A stretch of DNA of 64,000 nt from Herbidospora cretacea (GTDB taxonomy: Bacteria; Actinomycetota; Actinomycetes; Streptosporangiales; Streptosporangiaceae): assembly GCF_001570605.1 (NCBI RefSeq), contig NZ_BBXG01000009.1:310001-374000 (forward strand), written 5' to 3'. Position 1 is the stretch's first letter, and each line of letters opens with the position of its first letter. Positions 27,873 through 40,388 of the stretch are shown in pieces. A program made the position numbers and the translations under genes. The notes below the pieces were generated by a model. It did not search any database and had not been told where the DNA came from. It saw only the letters and a program-made list of their open reading frames with translations.

Positions 27873-29060
27873 GTGGATCGCTGCGCGCTTTTCGTCGACG
27901 CCGGCTATCTGCTGGCCGATGGCGCGATGGCCGTTCACGGAACCCGCCACCGTGAGGCCGTCAGCTGGGACTACCCCGGCCTCCTCCAGCTCCTCACCAA
28001 CCTCGCCCGCGAGCGCACCGGCCTGCCCCTGCTGCGCTGCTACTGGTACGAGGCCACGGTCGAGGGCCGCCGCACCCCCGAACACGACGTGCTGGCCGAC
28101 ATCCCCGGCTTGAAGCTCCGCCTGGCCCGCATCCGGCCGGGCCGCCGCGAGGGCGTCGACGCCCAGGTCCACCGCGACCTGATGACCCTGGCCCGCAACA
28201 ACGCCGTGGCCGACGCCGTCGTGGTCAGCGGCGACGAAGACCTGGCCCAGGTGGTCAGCGACGCGCAGGACCTGGGCATCCGGGTCACCGTGATCTCCAT
28301 CGCCTCCGACGGGAGCTGGGCGGTGTCCCGCACTCTGCGCCAGGAGTGCGACGACCTGATCGAGATGGGCAGCGGCCACCTGCGCCCCTTCGTCACCCTG
28401 GTGACCGGCGCCGACGGCGTCGTGTCGCAGAACGGCTCCCGCCACACCGGCGCCCTCCCGGCCGTCAACGGCGCCCAGGCGGCGCTGCCGCCCGCGCCGC
28501 CGCCGGCCGCCCCGCCGCCCGCTCCGGCCTCGCCGCCGCAGCAGGTGCCCCAGCCGCAGTCGAAGGGCTCCCACGCGGCCCCTCCGTCGAGGCCGCCGAC
28601 GCCGACCTACACCTACAACCCGCCGCCCCAGGAACAGCCCGCGCCCCCGCCTCCTCCGCCGCCCCAGCCCCAGTACCAGGGCTCCCACGGCAGTGACCGG
28701 GGCACCGGCGGCGGCTACCGCGAGTCGAACACCGGCAGCTTCCCCGCGGCCCAGCTCGGCCCCTACACCGGCCCCCAGGCCGCGCCGGTCTCCGCCGCCC
28801 ACGGCGGCGCGACCACCACCCTGGCCGACGCCGTCAAGGCGGCCCACAAGGAGGGCCACGACTTCGGCGACTCGATCGCCCGCGACGCCCCGGCGCTCTG
28901 GCTGGAGGCCGTTCTCGCCAGGAAGCCCCGGATGCCCTCCGACCTGGAGGCCAGGCTCCTCCAGGGCTCCTCGCTCCCGATCGACTTCCTGCTCCACGAC
29001 GAGGTGCGCCACGCCCTGCGCCGGGGTTTCTGGGACGCGCTGGAGCGGGCCCGCCGCTAG
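27873..29060 (+). CDS. NYN-domain (PIN-like) protein with proline-rich linker
   Basis: A 395-residue protein from GTG 27873. Residues 1-165 form a NYN (LabA/DUF88) nuclease-like domain: CALFVDAGYLLADG with the first acidic residue, LRCYWYEA, and NNAVADAVVVSGDEDLAQVV with the metal-binding acids. Next is an about 130-residue Pro/Gln/Ala-rich low-complexity region. A conserved-looking helical C-terminal domain (TTTLADAVKAAHKEGHDFGDSIAR onward) follows. NYN proteins cleave RNA. The disordered linker suggests a scaffold or partner-binding role. Its 3' end lies 7 bp from the end of osaB. Confidence 0.82.
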   Translation: MDRCALFVDAGYLLADGAMAVHGTRHREAVSWDYPGLLQLLTNLARERTGLPLLRCYWYEATVEGRRTPEHDVLADIPGLKLRLARIRPGRREGVDAQVHRDLMTLARNNAVADAVVVSGDEDLAQVVSDAQDLGIRVTVISIASDGSWAVSRTLRQECDDLIEMGSGHLRPFVTLVTGADGVVSQNGSRHTGALPAVNGAQAALPPAPPPAAPPPAPASPPQQVPQPQSKGSHAAPPSRPPTPTYTYNPPPQEQPAPPPPPPPQPQYQGSHGSDRGTGGGYRESNTGSFPAAQLGPYTGPQAAPVSAAHGGATTTLADAVKAAHKEGHDFGDSIARDAPALWLEAVLARKPRMPSDLEARLLQGSSLPIDFLLHDEVRHALRRGFWDALERARR

Positions 29061-29067
29061 CTCAGGT

Positions 29068-29694
29068 TTAACTCAGGGCGTCGAAGCCGGCCCTGAGGTT
29101 GGCGACGCGCTGGCCCAGGTCGGCCAAGGGACCGGTCATGGGGGAGTCGCCGTTCTTGCGGGCGAGGTCGCGTACCCGCCCCAGTTCCTCCTCGACCGCG
29201 GTGAGGCGGCGGGAGAGTTCCGGCAGGACCGCGGGCTCGTCGCCGTTGCCGGGGAGTTCGGCGGCGAGGCGTTCGCGCAGCAGGGCGGCCTGCTCGGACA
29301 GGCGGCGGTTCATGTTGTAGAGCTCGACGAAGACCGCGACCTTGGCCCGCAGGACCCACGGGTCGAAGGGCTTGGTCAGGTAGTCGACGGCCCCCGCCTG
29401 GTAGCCGCGGAAGGCGTAGTCGGGGGCGCTGTCGACGACGGTCAGGAAGATGATCGGGATGTTCCTGGTGCGTTCGCGCCGCTTGATGTGGGCGGCGGTC
29501 TCGAAGCCGTCCATCCCGGGCATCCGGACGTCGAGGAGGATCAGCGCGAACTCGGTGCTGAGCAGGGCTTTGAGGGCTTCTTCGCCGGAGCGGGCGCGAA
29601 CGGGGGTCAGGTCGAGGGAGCTGAGGATCGCCTCAAGCGCGATGAGGTTCTCCTCACGGTCGTCGACCATGAGGATCTTCGCCCGGTCTGGCAT
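29068..29694 (-). CDS. osaB: OsaB-like response regulator with coiled-coil output
   Basis: A 208-residue protein with a receiver domain (residues 5-125: ILMVDDREEN, phosphoacceptor Asp55 in LILLDVRMPGMDG, Lys in DYLTKPFDP). A C-terminal heptad-rich segment from about 135 (LYNMNRRLSEQAALLRERL) then replaces a DNA-binding domain. This is the layout of Streptomyces coelicolor OsaB, needed for osmoadaptation. It lies 3 bp downstream of the hybrid kinase and is surely cotranscribed. It presumably takes a phosphoryl group from that kinase and acts by protein-protein contact. The name rests on architecture and synteny. Confidence 0.82.
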   Translation of the reverse strand: MPDRAKILMVDDREENLIALEAILSSLDLTPVRARSGEEALKALLSTEFALILLDVRMPGMDGFETAAHIKRRERTRNIPIIFLTVVDSAPDYAFRGYQAGAVDYLTKPFDPWVLRAKVAVFVELYNMNRRLSEQAALLRERLAAELPGNGDEPAVLPELSRRLTAVEEELGRVRDLARKNGDSPMTGPLADLGQRVANLRAGFDALS

Positions 29695-29697
29695 CGA

Positions 29698-33900
<4,203 letters not shown>

Positions 33901-33940
33901 GTGGCCTCCTTACGTGTCTGCCCAGTCTGTCACGTTCCGT

Positions 33941-33952
33941 GGTAGCTCTACC
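33941..33952. promoter_or_regulatory. inverted repeat GGTAG-CT-CTACC in the osaA/osaC control region
   Basis: A perfect 5-bp-arm palindrome lies 41 bp upstream of the osaA start and about 51 bp upstream of the chosen osaC start. It is the only symmetric element in this 102-bp divergent region and a candidate shared operator. Confidence 0.3.
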
Positions 33953-34002
33953 GGCCGTTGATTGACCACGCGTCAGAGCGAATTGTGGTAAGCACGTGTG
34001 CA

Positions 34003-35541
34003 GTGGCGAATTCTCCACGCGCCGTTCTCGCCGCCTCTTTCACGATGGGCGAGACGGCCGTTCCGGCGGCGAAGCGGTTCACCCAGGAGGTGATGACCGC
34101 GTGGGCTGCCATGCCCGTCGGCGCCGAGGCCGAGCGGCTCACCCGCGCGCTCGTCGAAGGGGTCTCCGGTGAGTCGTTCGAGGTGAGATGGCTCCACCAA
34201 GGCGACTCTATCCAGCTTGAGGTGGTCGAGCGCGGAGTTGACTACGGTCCTCCCCTCGACGCGGCCGACTGGGGGGTCTCGTTCTCCGGGAACTCCCGGG
34301 TGAGGTGGGCCCGGCTCGATCTGCCGGGCGGTGGCGGCGTACCGGAGGAAGAGGCCTGGACCGAGCCCACGCCCAGCCCCGGCTGGCTCGGGTTCCTGGC
34401 CGACGCCAGCGATCTCCTCGCGGGCACCCTCGACCCGGGCATGGTGCCGGCGATCATCGCCCAGATCGTGGTGCCCCGGCTGGCCTCCTGGTGCGCGGTC
34501 TACACGGCCGACCAGGGCACCGGCCCGCTGCGGCTCGACTATCTGTGGCACGCCGACGAGGCGCAGAGCGACGCGCTGCGCGAGCGGCTGACCGATGTGG
34601 TGCTGCCGTCGGCCGACGGTCCCGCGGTGCTCAGCGTCGACGGCACCCAGGCGCTCGGGTTCCCGCTGACCGCGCGCGGGCGGCGGCTGGGCGTCATGTG
34701 CCTGGGGCGGCGCGACCGGCTGCCCGACGAGACGCTCCAGCTGGCCGAAGACCTGGCCCGGCGGGCCGCGCTGGCGCTCGACAACGCCCGCCTCTACGCG
34801 CAGCAGGCGGCGGCCAACCGGGCGCTCCAGCGGAGCCTGCTGCCGCCGGAGGAGCCGCGCACGCCCGGCCTCGACTCCTATGTCATCTACGAACCGGCCG
34901 GGGAGACCAACGAGGTCGGCGGCGACTTCTACGACCTGTTCCCGATCGGCGACGGCGTCTGGCGGTTCGCCATCGGCGACGTGTGCGGCACCGGCCCCGC
35001 CGCCGCCGCGGTCACCGGCCTGGCCCGCCACACGATCCGCCTGCTGGCCCGGGAGGGCTACGGCATCGCGGCCGTCGTCGAGCGGCTGAACCAGGCGATC
35101 CTCGAAGAGGGCGAGCGGGCCCGGTTCCTCACCCTGCTCCACGGCGAGATCACGATCGCGGCCGACGGGCTCGACATGCGCCTGGTGTCGGCCGGTCACC
35201 CCGAGGCGCTGCGACTGCGGCCGAGCGGCGTCGTCGACGTGGTGGGAACGCCCCAATCGCTGCTGGGGGTCTTCCCCGAAGTGGAGTTCGAGGCCGACTC
35301 GATCCACCTGGGGCCGGGAGACGTGCTGCTCGGCGTCACCGACGGGGTGACCGAGCGGCGGCAGGGGTCGCGGCTGCTCGACGACGAGAGCGGCCTGGCC
35401 AAGCTGCTCGCCGAGTGCGTCGACCTGTCAGCCCGCGCGGTCGCCGAGCGGATCAGGCGCGCCGTCCAGGACTTCGCCCCCGAGCCCAGCGCCGACGACC
35501 TGGCCATCCTCGTGCTCCGGGCGCCGCTCGACCCGCTCTAG
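34003..35541 (+). CDS. osaC: OsaC-like protein: RsbW-like, GAF and PP2C (SpoIIE) phosphatase domains
   Basis: About 512 residues from GTG 34003. The N-terminal 100 residues resemble a degenerate RsbW-type kinase fold (SFTMGETAVPAAKRF, then LTRALVEGVSGESFEVRWLH) but lack clear N and G boxes. A GAF domain covers about 115-265 (LGFLADASDLLAGTLDPGM). The PP2C/SpoIIE domain from about 290 has SLLPPEEPRTPG, VGGDFYDLF with metal Asp, AIGDVCGTGPAAAA, DVLLGVTDGVTE and SADDLAILVLR. OsaC of Streptomyces has such domains and controls SigB after osmotic stress; it also flanks osaAB. Starts at 33958 and 33985 are possible. The 3' end overlaps the convergent MFS gene by 114 bp. Confidence 0.8.
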   Translation: MANSPRAVLAASFTMGETAVPAAKRFTQEVMTAWAAMPVGAEAERLTRALVEGVSGESFEVRWLHQGDSIQLEVVERGVDYGPPLDAADWGVSFSGNSRVRWARLDLPGGGGVPEEEAWTEPTPSPGWLGFLADASDLLAGTLDPGMVPAIIAQIVVPRLASWCAVYTADQGTGPLRLDYLWHADEAQSDALRERLTDVVLPSADGPAVLSVDGTQALGFPLTARGRRLGVMCLGRRDRLPDETLQLAEDLARRAALALDNARLYAQQAAANRALQRSLLPPEEPRTPGLDSYVIYEPAGETNEVGGDFYDLFPIGDGVWRFAIGDVCGTGPAAAAVTGLARHTIRLLAREGYGIAAVVERLNQAILEEGERARFLTLLHGEITIAADGLDMRLVSAGHPEALRLRPSGVVDVVGTPQSLLGVFPEVEFEADSIHLGPGDVLLGVTDGVTERRQGSRLLDDESGLAKLLAECVDLSARAVAERIRRAVQDFAPEPSADDLAILVLRAPLDPL

Positions 35542-36642
35542 CAGCATCACGGCCAGGCCCACGACCGCGAGGCCCGCGCCGACCAGCGCCGCCGACATCC
35601 AGCCCCAGCCCGCCGCGATGGCCAGGCCGCCCAGGTAGACGCCGCCCGCGTTGGCGAGGTTGAAGGCCGAGTGGTTGGACGCCGCCGCCAGGGTCGGCGC
35701 GTCGGCGGCGTACCGGATGACCATGGTCTGGAGCGGCGCGGTCATCAGGAACCCGACGGCGAGGATCGGCGCCACCAGCACCGGCGAGGGCCAGACGGAG
35801 AAGGCGGCCAGGACCAGGGCCAGCCCGGCCAGGCTCGCGTAGGCGGTGGGGCGGGCTGCGAGGTCGGTCAGCGGCCCGGCGGCGGCCACGCCGATGGTCA
35901 TGCCGACGCCCGCCAGCGCCAGCACCCACGTCACCGCGCTCTCGGGCAGGCCCATGACCTCGGTGGTGACGGAGGCCAGGTAGGCGTAGGCGGCGAAGAC
36001 CCCGCCGAAGCCGAAGACCGCGGTCCCCAGGAAGAGCAGGACGCGGCGGTTCCGGAACGCCCGCAGCTCACGGCGCAGGCTCGCGTGCGCCTCGGGGGGC
36101 TGGTAGGGGACCAGCAGGCTCAGCGCGAGCAGGGCGAGCACCCCGATGGCGGTGACCACCAGGAAGGTGGCCCGCCAGCCGAGATGCTGGCCCAGCAGGG
36201 TCGCGCCGGGGACGCCGACGATGTTGGCCAGCGTCAGTCCCAGCATGATCGACGCGACCGCGCGCCCCTCCCGGCCTTCGCGGGCGAGCCGGGTGGCCAC
36301 GACCGAGGCGACGCCGAAGAACGCGCCGTGCGGCAGCCCGGCCGCGAATCGCCCGGCCATCAGCCAGCCGAAGCCGGGGGCCAGCGCCGACAGCAGGTTG
36401 CCCGCCACGAAGAAGGCCATGAGCGTCGTCAGCAGGTGCTTGCGGGACATCCGCACCCCCGCAGCGGCGAGCAAGGGCGCTCCGACGACCACGCCGATCG
36501 CGTAGGCGGCGACGAGGTTCCCGGCGGCGGGCACCGAGGTGTCCAGGTCGCCGGCGACGACGGGCAGCAGCCCCATGATCACGAATTCGCTGGTGCCGAT
36601 GCCGAACGCGCTGATCGCCAGCGCCAGGAGTGCGAGATGCAT
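35428..36642 (-). CDS. MFS drug/sugar efflux transporter (AraJ/Cmx type)
   Basis: A 404-residue, twelve-helix MFS protein. The N-terminus MHLALLALAISAFGIGTSEFVIMGLLP and the GLPHGAFFGVASVVATRLA segment are typical of the DHA1 AraJ/chloramphenicol-exporter group. The last predicted helix ends at LAVMLLERVE. A 30-residue hydrophilic tail then reads through the 3' end of osaC on the other strand, making a 114-bp antisense coding overlap. The substrate is unknown. ATG 36642 gives the family-typical start. It lies 98 bp downstream of the S9 peptidase gene on the same strand. Confidence 0.87.
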   Translation of the reverse strand: MHLALLALAISAFGIGTSEFVIMGLLPVVAGDLDTSVPAAGNLVAAYAIGVVVGAPLLAAAGVRMSRKHLLTTLMAFFVAGNLLSALAPGFGWLMAGRFAAGLPHGAFFGVASVVATRLAREGREGRAVASIMLGLTLANIVGVPGATLLGQHLGWRATFLVVTAIGVLALLALSLLVPYQPPEAHASLRRELRAFRNRRVLLFLGTAVFGFGGVFAAYAYLASVTTEVMGLPESAVTWVLALAGVGMTIGVAAAGPLTDLAARPTAYASLAGLALVLAAFSVWPSPVLVAPILAVGFLMTAPLQTMVIRYAADAPTLAAASNHSAFNLANAGGVYLGGLAIAAGWGWMSAALVGAGLAVVGLAVMLLERVERRPEHEDGQVVGAGLGGEVLDGAPDPLGDRAG

Positions 36643-36740
36643 CGTCTCCCTCACCGAGCCGGGCGTGGAGCGGGAGGCGGTGGCCCGGGAGCTCGCCCTT
36701 TCCGTCGACGCGCGCCTGCGGGCGGCGCGGCGGGTGAGTG

Positions 36741-38513
36741 TCAGAGACCCGGCGTCGCCGGTTGCTTGCGGCTGTCCATGACCCTGGTGGCGAACTCGAT
36801 CTGGGTGCGCATCTGGCGGATGCGCTCCTCGACGACCAGTGAGGCGTGGCCGGCGTCGTAGCGGTAGACCTGGCAGTCGACCGGGACCGCCTCGATGAAG
36901 TGCTCGATCTGCCTGATGGGGCAGCGGGGGTCGTTCTCCCCGGCCAGGATCAGCAGCGGGGCCTCGACCATGTCGGCGTAGGTGATCGGGGAGGACGCCG
37001 CGTAGCGTTCCGGGACCTCCTCCGGCGAGCCGCCGAGCAGGGAGCGGTGGAGGGAGCGCAGGACCTCCGACTCGTCCTCGTAGGCGGCGCGGTGGTCGGC
37101 GATCGGGACGGCCGCGATGCCGGCGCTCCAGATCTTGGGCTGAGTGCCGAGGCCGAGCAGGGTCAGGTAGCCGCCCCACGAGCCGCCCGCCAGGATCAGC
37201 CGGTCGGGGTCGGCGATGCCCCGGTTGACCACCCAGTCGCGGACCGCCGACACGTCGGCCAGCTCGATGTGGCCGACGTCGCCGTGCAGGGCGTCGCGCC
37301 AGGCCGAGCCGTAGCCGATCGAGCCCCGGTAGTTGATCCGGACGACCGCGAAGCCGCTGTCGACCCAGGCCGCCACGTGGGGCAGGAACGAGTCGTTGTC
37401 CTGCGCCGACGGGCCGCCGTGTAGGAGGAAGACGGTCGGGTAGGGCGCCGCCTGGCCGGTGGGGCGGGAGATCATCGCGTGGATCCAGCCGCCGGGGCCG
37501 TCGACGTCGACGTCCTCGACCGGGACCGACGGGGGCGCGGTCGGGCCGGGGCTCATCACGACGTGGCCGTGGCTCGACCTGATCACCGGCGCGTGGGCGG
37601 CGCTCGACCAGGAGTACTCGACCGTGCCGTCGGGGCGGGTGGCGGCCTCCTCGATCACGCCGTGGGGCGTCTCGATCGGGATCATCGCGCCGCCCACCAG
37701 GTCGTACTTGAAGAGCTGGGTTCGGCCCCTGTGGTGGTTGACGATCAGCAGGGCGCGGCCGTCGTCGTACCAGTCGGCGGTGACCTCGCCGGGGTCGCGG
37801 AGGTAGATCTCGCGCTGCTCGCCGGTCAGCGGGTCCCAGACCAGCGGCTCGTGGCGGCCGCGGCGCTCGTGCAGGACCAGCAGGCGGCGGTCGCCGAGGA
37901 CGGGGGAGAAGCGGATGCCGCGCACGCCCTTGCCGGGGCCGTCGTACAGGTCGCCGACGACCGAGCCGTCGGACTTCACCACGCGAAGTGCCGGGTGGCG
38001 GGCGTCGCCGTGTTCGCTGTGGTCGATGGCGACCAGGGCGCCGTCGAGGGAGATGCCGGACACCGAGGCCGACTCCTTGTGCTGGTAGAGCACGGTGGGG
38101 TCGCTGCCCTCGCCCATCAGCACGATCTGGAAGCCGAGCCGGCACGCGCGCCCTATGGCGGCGGTGCCGTTGGCGGCCAGCGCGAGGCCGGCGGGGTGAC
38201 CGGGCGAGATGTCGAGCGGCTTGGCCGCGCCGCCGTGGAAGTGCTGGCGGATCCAGACGCCGTATTCGTCGCCGTCGGTGTCGGCGAACCACCAGATCCA
38301 CTGGCCGGTGGGGTCGATGTCGCCGTAGGCCGTGCCGTTGGGGCGGTCGGTCACCTGGCGGCTGGTGCCGGTGGCCCGGTCCCAGGCGTAGATCTCCCAG
38401 GTGCCGGAGGCGTTGCTCCGGTAGACCGCGTGGTGCGGAGCCTGACGAGCCCAGGTGGGCAGCGTCATGCGCGGGGAACGGAACCTGGTCTGCCAGCGTT
38501 CCTCGGCCTTCAT
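36741..38513 (-). CDS. S9-family peptidase (prolyl oligopeptidase / acylaminoacyl peptidase type)
   Basis: A 590-residue cytoplasmic serine peptidase. Residues 1-340 form a beta-propeller with WD40-like repeats (TSRQVTDRPNGTAYGD, GDRRLLVLHERRGRHEP). The alpha/beta-hydrolase domain from about 350 contains HGGPSAQD (oxyanion), the nucleophile Ser445 in GGSWGGYL, Asp in GENDPRCP and His in DAGHAS. Such enzymes remove N-terminal or internal residues from short peptides. No signal peptide is seen. The substrate is unknown. It shares a strand with the MFS exporter after it, but a functional link is not evident. Confidence 0.9.
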   Translation of the reverse strand: MKAEERWQTRFRSPRMTLPTWARQAPHHAVYRSNASGTWEIYAWDRATGTSRQVTDRPNGTAYGDIDPTGQWIWWFADTDGDEYGVWIRQHFHGGAAKPLDISPGHPAGLALAANGTAAIGRACRLGFQIVLMGEGSDPTVLYQHKESASVSGISLDGALVAIDHSEHGDARHPALRVVKSDGSVVGDLYDGPGKGVRGIRFSPVLGDRRLLVLHERRGRHEPLVWDPLTGEQREIYLRDPGEVTADWYDDGRALLIVNHHRGRTQLFKYDLVGGAMIPIETPHGVIEEAATRPDGTVEYSWSSAAHAPVIRSSHGHVVMSPGPTAPPSVPVEDVDVDGPGGWIHAMISRPTGQAAPYPTVFLLHGGPSAQDNDSFLPHVAAWVDSGFAVVRINYRGSIGYGSAWRDALHGDVGHIELADVSAVRDWVVNRGIADPDRLILAGGSWGGYLTLLGLGTQPKIWSAGIAAVPIADHRAAYEDESEVLRSLHRSLLGGSPEEVPERYAASSPITYADMVEAPLLILAGENDPRCPIRQIEHFIEAVPVDCQVYRYDAGHASLVVEERIRQMRTQIEFATRVMDSRKQPATPGL

Positions 38514-38651
38514 CGGCTTTCCTCCCGGGTCCGCCGTCGGTCGCGGTCAAGTATGTCCCGTCAGCCCCCGGAATGGCCGACAAACAGGGGATCTCAGGTG
38601 GGAATTTACGGTGAAAAACCCCTTTGGTCACTAGTGCTGCGGGCACCTTTT

Positions 38652-39431
38652 TCAGCTTTTCGGACGCCACACCGTGACCTGCACCGACATCCGCACGCGC
38701 GCGCCCTCGCGGACGTCGCCCGCGCGCGCGTGCCAGGCGTTCGGACCCATCGCGATCACCGACATGACCTCGGCCGCCGTCAGGTCGAGCCACCCGGCGA
38801 CGGGCTCGGTCACGTCGCGTGCGAAGTGGTCGCCGAGTGTGTCGGACAGCCGCCGGTCCTTTTCGTCGTCGACGGTGAGAAGACCGAAACGCTCGACCAC
38901 GGGTTCCAGATGGTCGGGGTTTGGTGTGACCGTTATCAGGCGTCCCGTGGGTTTCAGGACACGATGAAACTCACTGGCGTTCCTGGGGGCGAACACGTTG
39001 AGAACCGTGTCAAAGGCCGCGTCGCGTACCGGAAGGGGTTTCCAGACGTCGGCGGCCACCGCGCCGATCTTCGGATGGGCCTTGGCGGCCTTCTTCAGGG
39101 CGTGTTTGGAGACGTCCAGAGCCAGGCCCCGATCCCGCACGGCCCGCGCCAGGTAGTGGCCCGTCCCGGCGCCCGCGTCCAGGACGTCGCCCGCCGACAG
39201 CGCCGCGACCGTCTCGGCGATCGGGGCGTAGTGGCCGCGTTCCAGGAACGCCGTCCGGGCCGCGACCATCTCCGGGGTGTCGCCCCGCACCGGGGTGTTC
39301 AGCAGGTTGAGGTAGCCCTGCCGGGCGACGTCGAACGAGTGGCCGCGCGGGCAGCGGACCGACCCGTCACTGAGGATCAGGTCGTCGCGGCAGACCGGGC
39401 AGACCAGCAGGTCGATGACGTCTCCAAGCAT
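38652..39431 (-). CDS. RlmA-type 23S rRNA (guanine-N1) methyltransferase
   Basis: A 259-residue protein with an N-terminal zinc site (Cys11, Cys14, Cys27, His31 in LLVCPVC and RCPRGHSFD), GYLNLL, and a class I SAM-binding domain (DVLDAGAGTGHYLARA). The Zn-knuckle plus Rossmann layout is that of RlmA(I)/RlmA(II)/TlrB, which methylate G745 or G748 of 23S rRNA. TlrB-type methylation confers tylosin resistance, so a resistance role is possible. The order of events in the pathway cannot be read. The ATG is 53 bp from the divergent mini zinc-ribbon gene. Confidence 0.88.
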   Translation of the reverse strand: MLGDVIDLLVCPVCRDDLILSDGSVRCPRGHSFDVARQGYLNLLNTPVRGDTPEMVAARTAFLERGHYAPIAETVAALSAGDVLDAGAGTGHYLARAVRDRGLALDVSKHALKKAAKAHPKIGAVAADVWKPLPVRDAAFDTVLNVFAPRNASEFHRVLKPTGRLITVTPNPDHLEPVVERFGLLTVDDEKDRRLSDTLGDHFARDVTEPVAGWLDLTAAEVMSVIAMGPNAWHARAGDVREGARVRMSVQVTVWRPKS

Positions 39432-39484
39432 CCGACCAGTATCCCGTCAAGTCTCCTGCAGCCGTTCTGGGGTGAACTGTCCCT

Positions 39485-39616
39485 ATGACGAAGAACAGGC
39501 GCAGTTGCCCGAGTTGTCGGACTACTCTCGACGAAGGTCCCATCGTCTACCGCTGCGCGAAGTGCCAGCGTGCGGTCTACGCCGCCGACGTGAACTTCGA
39601 TTATTCCAACCGATGA
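39485..39616 (+). CDS. 43-residue zinc-ribbon mini-protein
   Basis: ATG 39485 gives MTKNRRSCPSCRTTLDEGPI then VYRCAKCQRAVYAADVNFDY and SNR. Two CxxC knuckles (CPSC and CAKC) 16 residues apart are the minimal rubredoxin-like zinc ribbon. GGGGTGA lies about 10 bp upstream as a weak ribosome binding site. The frame is too short for routine gene calling, but the knuckles are unlikely by chance. It diverges from the RlmA-type gene, which also begins with a zinc site. Function is unknown; small zinc ribbons bind nucleic acids or proteins. Confidence 0.55.
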   Translation: MTKNRRSCPSCRTTLDEGPIVYRCAKCQRAVYAADVNFDYSNR

Positions 39617-39641
39617 TGCACGATGAGCGCATGTGGCGGAA

Positions 39642-39647
39642 TAAAGT
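39642..39647 (+). promoter_or_regulatory. -10 box (TAAAGT) of a leaderless MBL-fold gene
   Basis: TAAAGT ends exactly 7 bp before the A of ATG 39654, which would place transcription start on the start codon. No ribosome binding site lies between. Confidence 0.5.
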
Positions 39648-39653
39648 GCGGTA

Positions 39654-40388
39654 ATGCCGTACGAACCGATGACCTTCGCCGGTGTCGAGGTCACGCCGCT
39701 GTGTGATGCGATCGGGCCCATGGGGCCGAGCATCAGCCGGCCGCTGCCCGAACTGTTCCCCGGAGGGTCGTTCGCCGACGGCGAGGAATGGATCCTGCAC
39801 TTCCACTGCTTCCTGCTGCGCACCGGCAGCCACACCATCCTGGTCGACACCGGCGTCGGCGACCTTACCGGTCCCGCCGCGGGCTGGGCGCCGGTCCCCG
39901 GGCGGCTGCTCCAGGAACTCGACGCGGTGGGCGTCGCCCCCGCCGACGTGGACACGGTGATCCTCACCCACCTGCACAGCGACCACGTGAGCGGCTGCGT
40001 CGCCGAGGGCGCCCCGGTGTTCGCCAACGCCCGCCACGTGATCCAGGAGGCGGAGCTCGACTGGCCGGGCGGCGGGCTGATGCGCGACCGCATCGTCAAG
40101 CCGCTGGGCGAGCAGCTCCAGGTCATCCACGGGTCCAAGGACCTGTTCGAGAACGTCCGGGTGGCGCACACCCCCGGCCACACGCCCGGCCACCAGGTGG
40201 TCCTGGTCGGCGATCTGATCGTCTCCGGCGACGTGCTCCACCACCACCAGCAGCTCGCCGACCCGACGATCGGCTACTACTACGACGACGACTCCGAGCG
40301 GGCGCTGACCAGCCGCCAGGTCGTGCTGGGCCGGGCCGCCTACCTCGCGACCTCCCACTTGGCCGAGCCGTTCACGAAGGTCCGCTGA
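39654..40388 (+). CDS. MBL-fold metallo-hydrolase
   Basis: A 244-residue metallo-beta-lactamase-fold enzyme. HLHSDH (His106-His111) gives the dinuclear metal site, with VDTGVGD upstream, TPGHTPGH near residue 175 and SGDVLHHH near 190. The family includes lactonases, quorum-quenching AHL lactonases and glyoxalase-like enzymes. PGHTPGHQVVLV and the overall length fit a lactonase or general hydrolase, but the substrate is not determinable. The mRNA is predicted leaderless. The 3' end overlaps the convergent MFS gene by 49 bp. Confidence 0.87.
   Translation: MPYEPMTFAGVEVTPLCDAIGPMGPSISRPLPELFPGGSFADGEEWILHFHCFLLRTGSHTILVDTGVGDLTGPAAGWAPVPGRLLQELDAVGVAPADVDTVILTHLHSDHVSGCVAEGAPVFANARHVIQEAELDWPGGGLMRDRIVKPLGEQLQVIHGSKDLFENVRVAHTPGHTPGHQVVLVGDLIVSGDVLHHHQQLADPTIGYYYDDDSERALTSRQVVLGRAAYLATSHLAEPFTKVR

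Noticed and set aside
35428-38793. Long continuous minus-strand frame running from the S9 gene into the MFS gene
   Set aside because: Only 35428-36642 encodes protein-like sequence. The upper part is out of frame with the peptidase and Arg-rich.
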